Notes under the pieces: model-generated | What the model saw: only the letters and a program-made list of their open reading frames with translations | What the model was told of the DNA's origin: nothing | Database searches by the model: none | Position numbers and translations under genes: made by a program | Part shown: piece after piece, positions 19,342 through 28,387 of the stretch | Layout: every line of letters starts with the position of its first letter | Position numbering within the stretch: the stretch's first letter is position 1 | From: JAWKIJ01 sp041394325 | GTDB taxonomy: Bacteria; Actinomycetota; Acidimicrobiia; Acidimicrobiales; Microtrichaceae | Length of the DNA: 64,000 nucleotides | Direction: 5' to 3' | NCBI GenBank assembly: GCA_041394325.1 | Contig: JAWKIJ010000001.1 | Span: 1,302,001-1,366,000, forward strand

Positions 19342-20492
19342 CGGGTACACCTCGTGAGTGCGGCATCGGGTGATGGCCCGAGGCGGTCGGTCGTGGGGGG
19401 CACGCTCGCCGGGTCCGCCGCGAGCACCTGGGCGATGGTGTGGGTCGATGCTCCGTCCGCCAACGTGACGAAGACCTGATCGCCCGGGAAGCGACCCTCG
19501 AGGAGCGCTGCGAGCGAGGCGCTGTCGTCGACGGTTCGGTGGTCGACGGCGAGGAGGCGACTCGTGCCCGAGTTCACGTCCGCCATGAGGCCGTCGGGAC
19601 TCTCGGTGACGCCGAAGGGCAACCGGCCCGGAATGAGGTCACGGCCCGAGGCGATCCGTTGTCCGACCCTTCGGGCCGTCGTCGCGGGGACGACGACAGC
19701 GGTCGTACCCCCGACCGTCCCCGTCGGCACGACGAGCGCGACGATCGCGGATCGGTCGCGGTCGACCACGACCGATCCGGTCGCTCCTCGCGGTTGGGAG
19801 AGTTGAGCGGTGCCTCCGGGGCATGCCGACCGTGGCGAACCGACCGGGAGATCGAGCGTCACCGTGTCGCCGAGGGTCGAGGTCGGCGAGTAGTCGACGA
19901 GTTGGCCACCGTCGTCGTCGAGTTGGCGGACCCGGTCGGCCGAGGTGTTCGCGAGTTGAGGCACCCTCACTACCGTCAGGCCGAGCTTCGAGTAGGACCC
20001 GACGTAGGTGGCGTCGACCCAACGGCCTGACTCGTTCGAGGCTCGCGAGGCGACGTTGAGGGTCGACCCGGCCGGTTTGGACCCGGACCGGACCCAGACC
20101 TGCAGCCGTGTGCTCGGAGCGCGGATCGCCGTGACGACCACCCCCGACCCCAACCGGATGCCACCACCCACCGTCGGTGTCCCTGCCGACTCGGACGCCG
20201 GAGCAACACGGACGGGTATGCCGACATCGCCGGACCACCCCTCTGCGACCGCTGTCGTGGGGTCGTCGCCCATCGTCCACAACGCCGCGACCACACCGAG
20301 GGTCGTGAACGCTCCCAACCCGCACGCCAACACGACCGAGCCGAGGGAGAAGCGGTGCGACCGGCGTCGCACATGCATTGTCGGAGTGGGCGGCCGAGGT
20401 GCGGACGAGGACATCTCCGACGGGTGGCGCCACACCCGATCCTCCGGTGGAGGGGCTGCTCCCGACCAGTCGTGGGGATCGCCCGGCTCCAT
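19338..20492 (-). CDS. Membrane-anchored HtrA-like protein without catalytic triad
   Basis: A 384-residue protein: cytoplasmic Pro-rich start (1-45) with the motif VWRHPSE, one transmembrane helix (about 50-72), a trypsin-like fold and a C-terminal PDZ-like region (about 305-375). At the places where HtrA has NAHVV, DLAV and GNSGGPL, this protein has AIRAP, LGLTV and QPRGATGSV, so His, Asp and Ser are all missing. It is therefore a pseudoprotease, perhaps a scaffold or sensor. ATG 20492 has a -10-like TACATT 7 nt upstream. It overlaps and is coupled to the DUF2342 gene. Confidence 0.65.
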   Translation of the reverse strand: MEPGDPHDWSGAAPPPEDRVWRHPSEMSSSAPRPPTPTMHVRRRSHRFSLGSVVLACGLGAFTTLGVVAALWTMGDDPTTAVAEGWSGDVGIPVRVAPASESAGTPTVGGGIRLGSGVVVTAIRAPSTRLQVWVRSGSKPAGSTLNVASRASNESGRWVDATYVGSYSKLGLTVVRVPQLANTSADRVRQLDDDGGQLVDYSPTSTLGDTVTLDLPVGSPRSACPGGTAQLSQPRGATGSVVVDRDRSAIVALVVPTGTVGGTTAVVVPATTARRVGQRIASGRDLIPGRLPFGVTESPDGLMADVNSGTSRLLAVDHRTVDDSASLAALLEGRFPGDQVFVTLADGASTHTIAQVLAADPASVPPTTDRLGPSPDAALTRCTR

Positions 20493-20499
20493 TTGCCTC

Positions 20500-20505
20500 A
20501 ATGTA
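20500..20505 (-). promoter_or_regulatory. Leaderless-type -10 (TACATT) of the protease-like gene
   Basis: On the minus strand TACATT ends 7 nt before ATG 20492. It sits back to back with the moaE hexamer, 32 bp away. Confidence 0.45.
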
Positions 20506-20537
20506 CCGACCGGGATGCCTTCGCCGGACGCGGCCCG

Positions 20538-20543
20538 TACTCT
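20538..20543 (+). promoter_or_regulatory. Leaderless-type -10 (TACTCT) of moaE
   Basis: TACTCT ends 7 nt before GTG 20551. Confidence 0.45.
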
Positions 20544-20550
20544 GTCGAGC

Positions 20551-20988
20551 GTGCTGGCGCCCGATGGTGACAACTGGCTGTCGCTGACCGACGAGATCCT
20601 CGATCCCACATCCGCGGCGGAGTGGGTGTGCCGGCCCGATTGTGGGGCCGTCGTCTGCTTCACCGGGTACGTACGTGACCACCACGGGGAACGCCTCGGA
20701 GTGGAGCGCCTGACCTATGAGGCCTATTCCCGCTTCGTCGTCGCGGTGTTCGCCGAGATCGTCGACGAGGTCCGAGGGCGTTGGCCCGCTCTCGGACGGA
20801 TCGCCGTCGTCCATCGGACGGGCGTTCTGACGGTCGGTGAGGCTGCGGTGACCGTGGCCGTGTCGGCGCCCCATCGCGTCGACGCATTCGCCGCGGCCTG
20901 CCACACGATCGACGCGGTGAAGGCGCGTGCTCCCGTATGGAAGTGCGAGGAGTGGTCCCGCGGTAGGGAGTGGGTGGGGGCCGAGTGA
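20551..20988 (+). CDS. moaE: Molybdopterin synthase catalytic subunit MoaE
   Basis: A 145-residue MoaE, the large subunit that transfers sulfur from MoaD thiocarboxylate to precursor Z to make molybdopterin. Family motifs are all present: CFTGYVRDHH, LTYEAY, VVHRTGVLTVGE, VSAPHRVDAF, the catalytic Lys in DAVKARAPVWK and the closing EEW. No other molybdenum cofactor gene is nearby. Its stop overlaps the GTG of the next gene (GTGA). Confidence 0.92.
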   Translation: MLAPDGDNWLSLTDEILDPTSAAEWVCRPDCGAVVCFTGYVRDHHGERLGVERLTYEAYSRFVVAVFAEIVDEVRGRWPALGRIAVVHRTGVLTVGEAAVTVAVSAPHRVDAFAAACHTIDAVKARAPVWKCEEWSRGREWVGAE

Positions 20989-21680
20989 ACGACGCGTTGG
21001 TCTTCCTGGGCGTCGCGTTCGTCGTCGCCGTGGTCGGGGGGCTCGTGGTCACGGTCATACATCGCTCCAACGCACCCGAATCGACAGAGGGGATCGACGG
21101 GTTCGCCCGGGTGATGGACGCCCTGAAGCCGACGGGCGAGGCGCTGACCGACGACGGCCGGCCGATCGCTCGTGCACCCGTTCCCGCACCTCCCGCTCTG
21201 GCATCGGTCAACCTCCTGGTCCCCCCACGAGAACCCGAGACGTCGCCTCCGGGTACCTCGGTCGATGACGGGCTGCCCCCGCTGTTCATCGGCCCGCTTC
21301 TTCCGGGCGGCACAGTTCCGACTCCACCGTGCACCGCCGAGGAGGAGGTCGAGGTGGCCGAGGCCGTGCCGGTCGCGGAGACGGACGACGGCGAGGTCGA
21401 GGTGGTCGAGGCCGTGCCGGTCGCGGAGGTCGACGACGAGGTCGAGGTGGTCGAGGCCGTGCCGGTCGCGGAGGTCGACGACGAGGTCGTGATCGACCTG
21501 ACCGACGCGGCGATGGTCCGTGCCGGGCGTCCGCGCTGGGCGACGACCGATGAGTTGGACGATCTCGGCTTCTTCGACGAGGACGACGCGCCCGCGCGGC
21601 CCCCTCGGGATGTTCCTCCCGCCCGTCCCACCGACGACCGGGCGGGTGACCTCGCCGGGACCGAGGCGGGTCGGCGCTGA
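20985..21680 (+). CDS. Membrane protein with acidic tandem repeats
   Basis: A 231-residue protein that I do not recognise. It has an N-terminal transmembrane helix (about 3-24), a Pro-rich linker, then near-identical acidic repeats of the unit EVEVVEAVPVAEVDD (about 118-172) and an acidic, Pro-rich end. It probably projects a flexible acidic arm into the cytoplasm. It is sandwiched between moaE (GTGA overlap) and the actin-like gene, which starts on the base after its stop, so it may tether the actin homologue to the membrane. That is inference. Confidence 0.7.
   Translation: MNDALVFLGVAFVVAVVGGLVVTVIHRSNAPESTEGIDGFARVMDALKPTGEALTDDGRPIARAPVPAPPALASVNLLVPPREPETSPPGTSVDDGLPPLFIGPLLPGGTVPTPPCTAEEEVEVAEAVPVAETDDGEVEVVEAVPVAEVDDEVEVVEAVPVAEVDDEVVIDLTDAAMVRAGRPRWATTDELDDLGFFDEDDAPARPPRDVPPARPTDDRAGDLAGTEAGRR
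21345..21492 (+). repeat. Tandem 45-bp repeats, about three copies
   Basis: In-frame repeats coding for EVEVVEAVPVAEVDD units. The last two are almost identical; the first has diverged (a VAEAVPVAETDDG version). Such near-identical copies suggest recent expansion or active homogenisation. Confidence 0.8.
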
Positions 21681-22685
21681 ATGGCCCGGGATCTCGCCAT
21701 CGACCTCGGCACCGCGAACACCCTCGTGTACGCACGCGGCGAGGGGATCGTGCTGAACGAGCCGTCCGTCATCGCGCTCAACAGCCGCAATCGCGAGGTC
21801 CTGGCGATGGGTCGCGAGGCCTGGCAGATGATCGGGCGGACGCCCAGCTTCATCGTCGCCGAGCGTCCGCTCCGGCACGGTGCGATCACCGACTTCGGGG
21901 TTACCCAGGAGATGATCCGCCTCCTGCTCAAGCGCGCAGGGGTGAACCGGTTCAACCGTCCGAGGGTGGCGATCTGTGTTCCCTCCGCGATCACCCACGT
22001 GGAGCGGCGTGCGGTGATCGAGGCTGCCAAGCGAGCCGGTGCCGCCGAGGCTCACCTCCTCGAACAACCGCTCGCGGCGGCGATCGGCGCAGGGCTTCCG
22101 ATCCACAACCCGATTGCGAACATGGTCGTCGACGTTGGCGGTGGAACGTCGGAGACCGCGCTCATCTCCCTCGGGGGAATCGTGTCCCTGCAGGCGGTTC
22201 GCGTGGGCTCGTTCGACTTCGACGCGTCGATCATCTCCTACATCCGCCGCGAGCACGGCATCGCCATCGGCGAGCAGACGGCCGAGCAGGTGAAGATGAC
22301 GATCGGATCGGCGGAGGTGACCGACGGTGAGATGTCCGCGGAGATCCGCGGGCGGAACCTCGTCACCGGATTGCCGCAGACGGTGGTGCTCACCCCCCAC
22401 GAGGTCCGCGACGCCATCTCCGAACCGGTCGGCACCATCGTCGAGTCGGTGCTCGTATGCCTGAGCGAGGCTCCCCCCGAGCTCGCCCAAGACCTCATCG
22501 GTCAGGGCATCAACCTCGTCGGCGGCGGCGCGCTGCTGAAGGGACTCGACATTCGGATCGCGAACGAGTCAGGGGTGAAGGTCCAGATCGTCCAGGAGCC
22601 GCTCGAGGCCGTCGTGTTGGGCGCGGCCCGGGTGATCGAGAGCTACGACGCGCTCAAGACGATGTTCATGGATGCCCGGACGTGA
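21681..22685 (+). CDS. mreB: MreB-like bacterial actin
   Basis: A 334-residue actin homologue. Phosphate 1 is DLAIDLGTANT at the N terminus, the connect and phosphate 2 motifs VVDVGGGTSE lie near 150, and the adenosine motif GGGALLKGLD lies near 275. Length fits MreB/Mbl. mreC, mreD and rodA are not next to it, unlike in rod-shaped model bacteria; the partner here is the acidic-repeat membrane protein. The ATG follows the preceding stop directly. The 3' end overlaps the convergent HEAT-repeat gene by 20 nt. Confidence 0.88.
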   Translation: MARDLAIDLGTANTLVYARGEGIVLNEPSVIALNSRNREVLAMGREAWQMIGRTPSFIVAERPLRHGAITDFGVTQEMIRLLLKRAGVNRFNRPRVAICVPSAITHVERRAVIEAAKRAGAAEAHLLEQPLAAAIGAGLPIHNPIANMVVDVGGGTSETALISLGGIVSLQAVRVGSFDFDASIISYIRREHGIAIGEQTAEQVKMTIGSAEVTDGEMSAEIRGRNLVTGLPQTVVLTPHEVRDAISEPVGTIVESVLVCLSEAPPELAQDLIGQGINLVGGGALLKGLDIRIANESGVKVQIVQEPLEAVVLGAARVIESYDALKTMFMDART

Positions 22686-23380
22686 CGTCGTCGGCGAATC
22701 CGGCCGTGAGATCCTCGGCCGCCTGACGGACCTGCCAGTCGCGGTCCTCGAGCAACACGCCCAGCATCGCGTCGACGTCGTCACCGTCGAGGGCGGCGAG
22801 AGCGAGGACCGCCCGCCGGCGCACCGTTGCCTTGTCCGAGCAGGCGGCGAGGATGGCGGCCCGGGCGGCGCGTCGCAGGTCGCTGCGGGTCGACTCGATC
22901 CCGCGTCGCCACCCGCCGCCTCCGTGACGGCCTCGCGGTCGTCGGGTTCCGCGGCCTCGATCGCCCCGAGCGCAGCGACCGCACTCGCGGCAGAGTGCGT
23001 CCTCGTGTCCGATCGCCACCTCCACGAGTCGTCGATGGGTGGGTGAATCGACGGGTGTGAGTTCTCCGCGGTGAACGCGAGTTCGACGACCATGGAGTCG
23101 GGGTCGTCGAGCGCCGCCAACCGCTCGGCCCTTGCGAACTGGGGGTCGGCCCCTCGGCGCACAGCCGCAGCGCCTCCATGCGGACGAGTGGTGAGGTATC
23201 CGCGAATCCCTGCAGCACCTCCGCGATACTGGAGCCACGCAGGCGCGCCATTGCGGTCAGCGCCTTCGCACGAACCGACCCATCGGGGTGATCCAGCAGC
23301 CGCTCGGCGGTTGCCTCGTCTCCCGACCATCCTGCGACCACCGCGAATCTTTTCGAGGGTTCCTCTGGACGCAGCAGCAC
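22666..23380 (-). CDS. HEAT-repeat protein (two frame changes)
   Basis: About 238 residues of alpha-alpha hairpin repeats such as HPDGSVRAKALTAMARL, DTSPLVRMEALRLC, SDKATVRRRAVLALAAL and DRDWQVRQAAEDL. These are spread over three frames. The breaks fall at a C4 run (23150-23153) and a C3 run (22900-22902); adding one base at each joins LCAEG to ADPQFARAE and TEAAGGDA to GIESTRSDL. The protein is probably a short protein-binding scaffold. Start GTG 23380 is uncertain, and a TAGGCT hexamer lies only 4 nt upstream of it. Confidence 0.65.
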
Positions 23381-23430
23381 CGCGAGCCTAAACTCGGCGG
23401 CACTTCCCCGCGCACCAAGGAGACGTGCTC

Positions 23431-23999
23431 ATGTCGCACATGGTCATCTTCCAGACCCCTGATGGACAACCCGGCTACAACCAGTTCGAGACGGTGGACG
23501 ACGCCGTCAAGTTCGTGGAGGATCTCCGCAACGACCAGGACGTGACCGTCGCCCGCATCTTCAAGCTGGACGAGGTCAAGTTCGAGTTCAAGCCGTACTT
23601 CAAGGTCCTCCTCGGTGCACTCGGTGCGGGTGCTCCAAGCGCGCCGGCTCCCGCCCCCACCGGTGCACCCTCGCCCGCGGCTCCCCCTCAGCGGCTCCCG
23701 CCCCCGCGGCCGCCGCACCAGCGGCTGCCGCCCCCACCGGTGCACCCTCGCCCGCCGCGCCGCCCGCCCCGACCGCTCCTGCAGCGGCACCGGCCGGAAC
23801 GTTCGCCCCGCCCAGTGCACCCGCCGCGGCGCCTGCGGCGGGCCAGGCCGCACCGACCAACCTCGACTCGCCTGTCGGCCGTCCCGGCGGTGCACCCGCC
23901 CCCGGTACACCCGCCCCGGTCGCTGCGCAGCCCAACGGCTCACCCTTCGCCGGCGCCCCCGGCGAGGAGCGCGGCCGTCGCGGTCTGTTCGGTCGCTGA
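23431..23999 (+). CDS. Small conserved domain with Ala/Pro-rich tail (frameshifted)
   Basis: About 189 residues. The first 65 form a compact domain starting SHMVIFQTPDGQPGY and ending EFKPYFKVLL; I cannot name the family. The rest is a low-complexity Ala-Pro-Gly-Thr tail ending RGRRGLFGR. The frame from the ATG turns into Arg/Pro-rich nonsense at a C5 run (about 23693-23697), and adding one C restores the Ala/Pro tail to the TGA at 23997. The start has AAGGAG 9 nt upstream. Confidence 0.65.
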
Positions 24000-24203
24000 C
24001 CCGGCCGACCTCGACGGGGCGTCGCCGAATCGTCGGCGACGCCCTCCCAACACGAAGATCCTTCCCCAACCGTGCGACGGTCATCCCCGAGGTGACCGTC
24101 GCACCGGTTTTCCGACGCACAACGAGTTGGCGACGACGCGAGTCGCTCGCCTGCCGTCGGCTTCCCGCCCGCCGACCCATTCGGCGGCGACGGGTCGTCG
24201 GCG

Positions 24204-24575
24204 TCAGTGAATCTTCGTCGACACGAGAAGCACCACGAGTCCAACCGCCGACGCGATGATCGTCGCGAGGCCCGTCGTGAGCAGGATGAGCAACAGCAGC
24301 GATCCCACTCGTCGACGGATTCCGGGTCGGATGTCGTGGGACGGTCGTGCCCACTCCGGTCCTGCCCATGCCCCGAGCGCTCCGGCGCCCTCGACAGGGG
24401 CGGATGGCCCCGTCGTGGAGTTTCCGCCGACCGCAGGACGGTCCTGTCGGGGCGGTAGCGTCGCGGTGTCCGTCGTGGTCGTCACAGGGGTCCGTGGTTG
24501 TCCGAACAAGGTGAACGCACCGACGAGGGTGCCGACGGCAATCGTGGCGACGCCGACGAGGAACATGGTGAACAT
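24204..24575 (-). CDS. Small membrane protein with two helices
   Basis: A 123-residue protein I do not recognise. It has an N-terminal helix (about 1-26, FLVGVATIAVGTLVGAF), a Thr/Pro-rich loop facing outward, and a C-terminal helix (about 92-118). TAGGCT lies 9 nt upstream of the ATG on the minus strand. It is divergent from, and as annotated overlaps, the protease gene at 24498. Confidence 0.6.
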   Translation of the reverse strand: MFTMFLVGVATIAVGTLVGAFTLFGQPRTPVTTTTDTATLPPRQDRPAVGGNSTTGPSAPVEGAGALGAWAGPEWARPSHDIRPGIRRRVGSLLLLILLTTGLATIIASAVGLVVLLVSTKIH

Positions 24576-25640
24576 GGCGGTGCCAGCCTAGAAGGGGAGC
24601 GCCACGAACCAGCGCACACGCCCGGCCGCAACCGGCGCCGTATCTGGCCATGGTTCGTCGGGCTCGTCGCGGCGGCGGTGGTCGTCGCCTTCGCCGTGCC
24701 GCTCCCCTACTACACCGTCTCCCCGGGCCCCGCTCGATCGACCGAGGGCCATATCACGGTCAAAGGCCATCGCTCGTACTCCTCCAAAGGAGAGGTGCTG
24801 TACACGACCGTCTCGTCACGCCAGGCGACCGCCGCGCTCCTGTTGCAGGCGGCGCTGGACCGGAGCATCGACGTGATCGGCGAGAAGGAGGCGAACCCCA
24901 CCGGTGACCGCGAGGCGGAGGTCAAGGTGGAGCGTGCCGAGATGGACCAGTCGAAGTTGGCGGCGTTGGTGGTGGCGCTCGATCGCATCGGCCAACCTGC
25001 CACGATCACCTCGACGGGCGCGCGGATCGTCGAGGTGGCATCAGATGTGCCGGCTGCGCGCGTGCTCCGGACCGACGACGTGATCGTGTCGATCGACGGC
25101 CGGGCGATCGGCGTCCTCGACGAGATCGCGACGGTGGTCGCAGGGCACCGTCCCGGTGAACGTGTCACGATGACGATCCGGCGCGGTCAACGGACCGTCG
25201 AGGTCGGGGTCCCGTTGGCATCCGACCCCGACGACCCGTCGCGTGCCCGTATCGGTGTGCACTTGACCCCGGAGAACCAGAAGGTCGCACTTCCCTTCGA
25301 CGTGGACCTCGATTCGGGCCAGGTGGGCGGGCCCTCTGCGGGCCTCGCCTGGACACTCGGAGTGATCGACCGACTGACCCCTGGCGACCTGACGGGTGGG
25401 AAGGTGGTCGCGGTGACCGGAACGATCGACTCCGCGGGCCGAGTCGGGCCGATCGGTGGAATCGCACAGAAGGCGGTGGGCGCAAAGAGGGTGGGAGCGA
25501 CCGAGTTCGTCTACCCCAAGGCCACCTCGCCGGCCGATGTCGCCAGGCTACGGTCGGTCGCCGACGGGCTCCGGTTGATTCCCGTCGCAACCGTCGACGA
25601 CGCGTTGAAGGCGCTGGACCCCACCGGGTCCAGACACTGA
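24498..25640 (+). CDS. YlbL-like PDZ and Lon-type (S16) protease
   Basis: About 380 residues from a TTG at 24498, though the real start is unclear. The clear part begins near RRRIWPWFVGL: one transmembrane helix, a region ending TVSSRQATAA, a PDZ domain (about 175-250) and an S16 domain with catalytic Ser in GGPSAGLAW and Lys in KAVGAKRVGA. Membrane-anchored Lon-like proteases of this kind are widespread in Gram-positives. A good ribosome-binding AAGGGGAG at 24592-24599 has no ATG or GTG in frame after it, so a start may have been lost by an indel. Confidence 0.8.
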   Translation: MSEQGERTDEGADGNRGDADEEHGEHGGASLEGERHEPAHTPGRNRRRIWPWFVGLVAAAVVVAFAVPLPYYTVSPGPARSTEGHITVKGHRSYSSKGEVLYTTVSSRQATAALLLQAALDRSIDVIGEKEANPTGDREAEVKVERAEMDQSKLAALVVALDRIGQPATITSTGARIVEVASDVPAARVLRTDDVIVSIDGRAIGVLDEIATVVAGHRPGERVTMTIRRGQRTVEVGVPLASDPDDPSRARIGVHLTPENQKVALPFDVDLDSGQVGGPSAGLAWTLGVIDRLTPGDLTGGKVVAVTGTIDSAGRVGPIGGIAQKAVGAKRVGATEFVYPKATSPADVARLRSVADGLRLIPVATVDDALKALDPTGSRH

Positions 25641-25749
25641 GCCCCCCGCCGGGGCTCCGCGAGGCCCCGACGAGGAGCCGACTCCGATTCCGTGGGACGA
25701 CCTGACCGAATTGGCCTCGGTGACACGTGACACGTCATAGCATCACGCC
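25641..25749 (+). promoter_or_regulatory. Upstream region of the DivIVA-like gene
   Basis: It contains a tandem GACACGT pair within GTGACACGTGACACGTCA (about 25720-25737), which holds a CACGTG palindrome, and then the hexamer TAGCAT (25738-25743) ending 6 nt before ATG 25750. The repeat abuts the -10 and could be an activator or repressor site. Confidence 0.4.
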
Positions 25750-28325
25750 ATGACCGGCCCGTCGGACTCATCGCTCGACCTGGACAACGCCGCGACGCGT
25801 GAGTTCACCCGACATCGCAAGGGTTTCGACCCCACCGAGGTGAGGGTCCACATCACGCGGCTCACCGAGGAGATCCGTCGACTCCGTTCGGTGGAGACCG
25901 ATCTCCGCGAGGCGCTTCGATCCTCGGCGGAGACTCCGGCGGAGCCCGATCACCTCGACGCTGCGGCGGTGAGTCGTGCGCTCGGAGAGGAGACCGTCCG
26001 GGTGCTCGACGCGGCACGGGCCGCAGCGGACGATATCCGGGCGAAGGCCGAGGAGAACGCGCACCGGGTCGTCCAGGACGCGCAGGAGCGGGCGAACCTG
26101 TTGATGTCGGAGGCCTCCGAGGCGCGCGAGCACGCCGCGTCGGAGGCGGAGCGGATGACCTCCACGGCCCGCGACGAGGTCGAGTCGATGCTGGCCGTGG
26201 CCCGTGAGCGGAGCGCAGCCACCATCGAGACCGCTCGCGCCGAGGCCGCCGAGGTCCTCGATGCGGCCACCCGCGAGGCCGAACAGCAGCGTTCCGACGC
26301 GGCCGGCCGCCTCGAGGAGGCCGAGGAGGCTGCGACCGGCATGGTCGAGGATGCCCGTCGGGAGGTCGCCGAGATTCGCTCCGCCGGCGAACGCGACGCG
26401 GCCGATCGCTCCGCGGAGGCCGAAAAGGCGGCGGAGGCGCTGATCGAGCAGGCGCGGGAGGATGGCCGGGCGATGGTGCTCGAGGCCAAGGAGGCGCGGG
26501 CGCGGATGATCCGCGACATGGCCGATCGACGGGTGGCATCGCGCCGTCAACTCGAGGCGCTCCGCGCCGGCCGCGAACGCCTGATTGAGTCGTTCCGTAC
26601 GGCGCGTGCGGCACTCGACGAAGCGACCGAGGGCCTGATCGATGCGCTCCCGCGCGCGCGGACGATGCCGACCACGCGGCCCGCCGAGTGCCCGACGACT
26701 CCGATCAGGCGGTGGATGAACTCGACCGCCTCGTCTCCGCGGGTGCGCCTGTCGAGTCCTTGAGCGATCTGCGGCCCGCGCGCAGCGGTGTCCGGAGGAC
26801 CCGCGGAACGGGCAGTGCCGAACAGAGTTCGGAAACTGCCGATGCCGCGGCTTCGAGCGGTGCGACCGCAGGGTCCGACGGGACGGTCGAGCCCGACCTG
26901 ACGGACGAGCCCGCCGAGGACGACGTGGCCGGCGCAGGTCCCGCGGTAGCCGATCAACCGGCCGACGCCGTCGTGTCGACCGACGCCGCGGATCCGGTCC
27001 CCTCCGCCCCGACCCCTTCGGGGTCTGGCCTCGACGAGGTGGGTGGTCCTCGTGACGACGAGTTGGAGGAGATCGAGGCCGCCGAGCAACGTCATGGGGC
27101 GGTCGACGGAGGCGACGCGGACGGACAGGACGCGGTCGACGGAGGTGACGCGGACGGACAGGACGCGGTCGACCGCGACACTGCGTCCGTCGAGGTCGAC
27201 GCCACCGCCACGGTCACGGCGGACGACTCCGGCGAGGTGGGATCACGGCTCCGGCTGGTCAGCTCCCACGACGGATCCCCCAATCCGGTGGGCCTCGATG
27301 CCCTCGTCGACGACGATGAGGGTCCCGACGGAGAGCCCGAAGCTATAGCGGGCGATACCACCGCAAACCTGTTCGCGCTGCTTCGCGCCTCACAGGAGCA
27401 CGACGACGAGGACGACGAGGACCTCGACGAGGACGACGAGTTCGATCCCGACGAGTCCCCGGTGACGCACCGGGGTCGCGCGTCGTTGCGACCTGTGGGT
27501 CCGTCGTCGGAGGACGGCGACCCTCAACCGTCCACCGGCGATGCGGTCGTGATCGACCTCGCCTCGGCGGCTGTCGGGACCGGGTCCGACTCGGCCGACG
27601 CCCTCGACCGGGACGACGGAGACGACCTCGACGAGCAACAGATGCTGCTCGACCGGCGCGACACGCTCCTGGAGCCCCTCGCCGACACGCTGGCGAGGCG
27701 CGTCCGGCGGGTCGTCACGGATCAGGAGAACGCCGTGCTCGACCTCGTCCGTCGGAGCCGCAAGTCCATCGCCGCCGCCGACGTCGTCCCCGACGTCGAC
27801 GCCCAGGTCGACACCTATCGCGACGCGTTGGGCGATCACGTCGAGCGAATCGTCGCGGCGGGCGCCGAGTTCGTCGGGGACGACGCCGCGGCACCCGACA
27901 CCGAGACCGTAGGTCAGGTGGTCGCGGAGGTCTTCGAGCGGTTGGTCACCTGGGTGGTCGAACCGATGCACACCCGGATGGTCGAGCTCGTCGACGGCTC
28001 GGGGGACCAACCCGTCGACCAGGCGGAGCTGGCAGACCGGTTGCGGATCGCCTACCGGGAGTGGCGGAGCGACAAGGCGAACGAGGCTTCCGGTGACCTC
28101 GCGACGCTCGCCTTCTCGCGAGGTGTGATGGCGGGAAGCCCGCGCGGGGCTCGGCTGGTGTGGATCGTCGACGACGGAGGCCTGCCGTGCCCCGACGGCG
28201 AGGACAACCAACTCGCCGGTCCGGTGGTCGCGGGTGAGGAGTATCCCACCGGCCACCGTTGTCCGCCGGCACACGCCGGATGCCGCTGCCTCCTGGTGCC
28301 CGCGTCGCTGGTCGGCAATCCGTAG
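25750..28325 (+). CDS. DivIVA-like coiled-coil protein with Mu F-like C-terminal domain (frameshifted)
   Basis: About 857 residues. A DivIVA-type N terminus (FTRHRKGFDPTEVRVHITRL, about 17-36) leads to a long Ala/Glu/Arg coiled coil (to about 300), a disordered acidic linker with repeats (300-620), and a folded C-terminal domain ending in the pattern W-X-VDDGGLPCPDGEDN then PTGHRCPPAHAGCRC. That ending resembles phage Mu F / SPP1 gp7 head-morphogenesis proteins. The frame changes at about 26653-26661 in a GC repeat (one base missing); the next frame continues ADDADHAARRV with the same composition. Two overlapping genes, the second from GTG 26688, are the alternative. Confidence 0.65.
27102..27167 (+). 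repeat. Tandem 33-bp repeat, two copies
   Basis: Two units, 27102-27134 and 27135-27167, differ by one base (GGCGAC versus GGTGAC). They code for VDGGDADGQDA in the acidic linker of the DivIVA-like protein. Confidence 0.85.
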
Positions 28326-28374
28326 CAACCTCGCCGCGATCCGGCGCCGACGGGGCATCGTCGAGGGTCGCCGG

Positions 28375-28380
28375 TAGGCT
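28375..28380 (+). promoter_or_regulatory. Leaderless-type -10 (TAGGCT) of the UPF0182 gene
   Basis: TAGGCT ends 7 nt before GTG 28388. Confidence 0.5.
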
Positions 28381-28387
28381 CGCCGCC

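Noticed and set aside
21345..21492. Repeat array as a possible CRISPR
   Set aside because: Units are in-frame, contiguous and have no unique spacers; they encode an acidic protein repeat.
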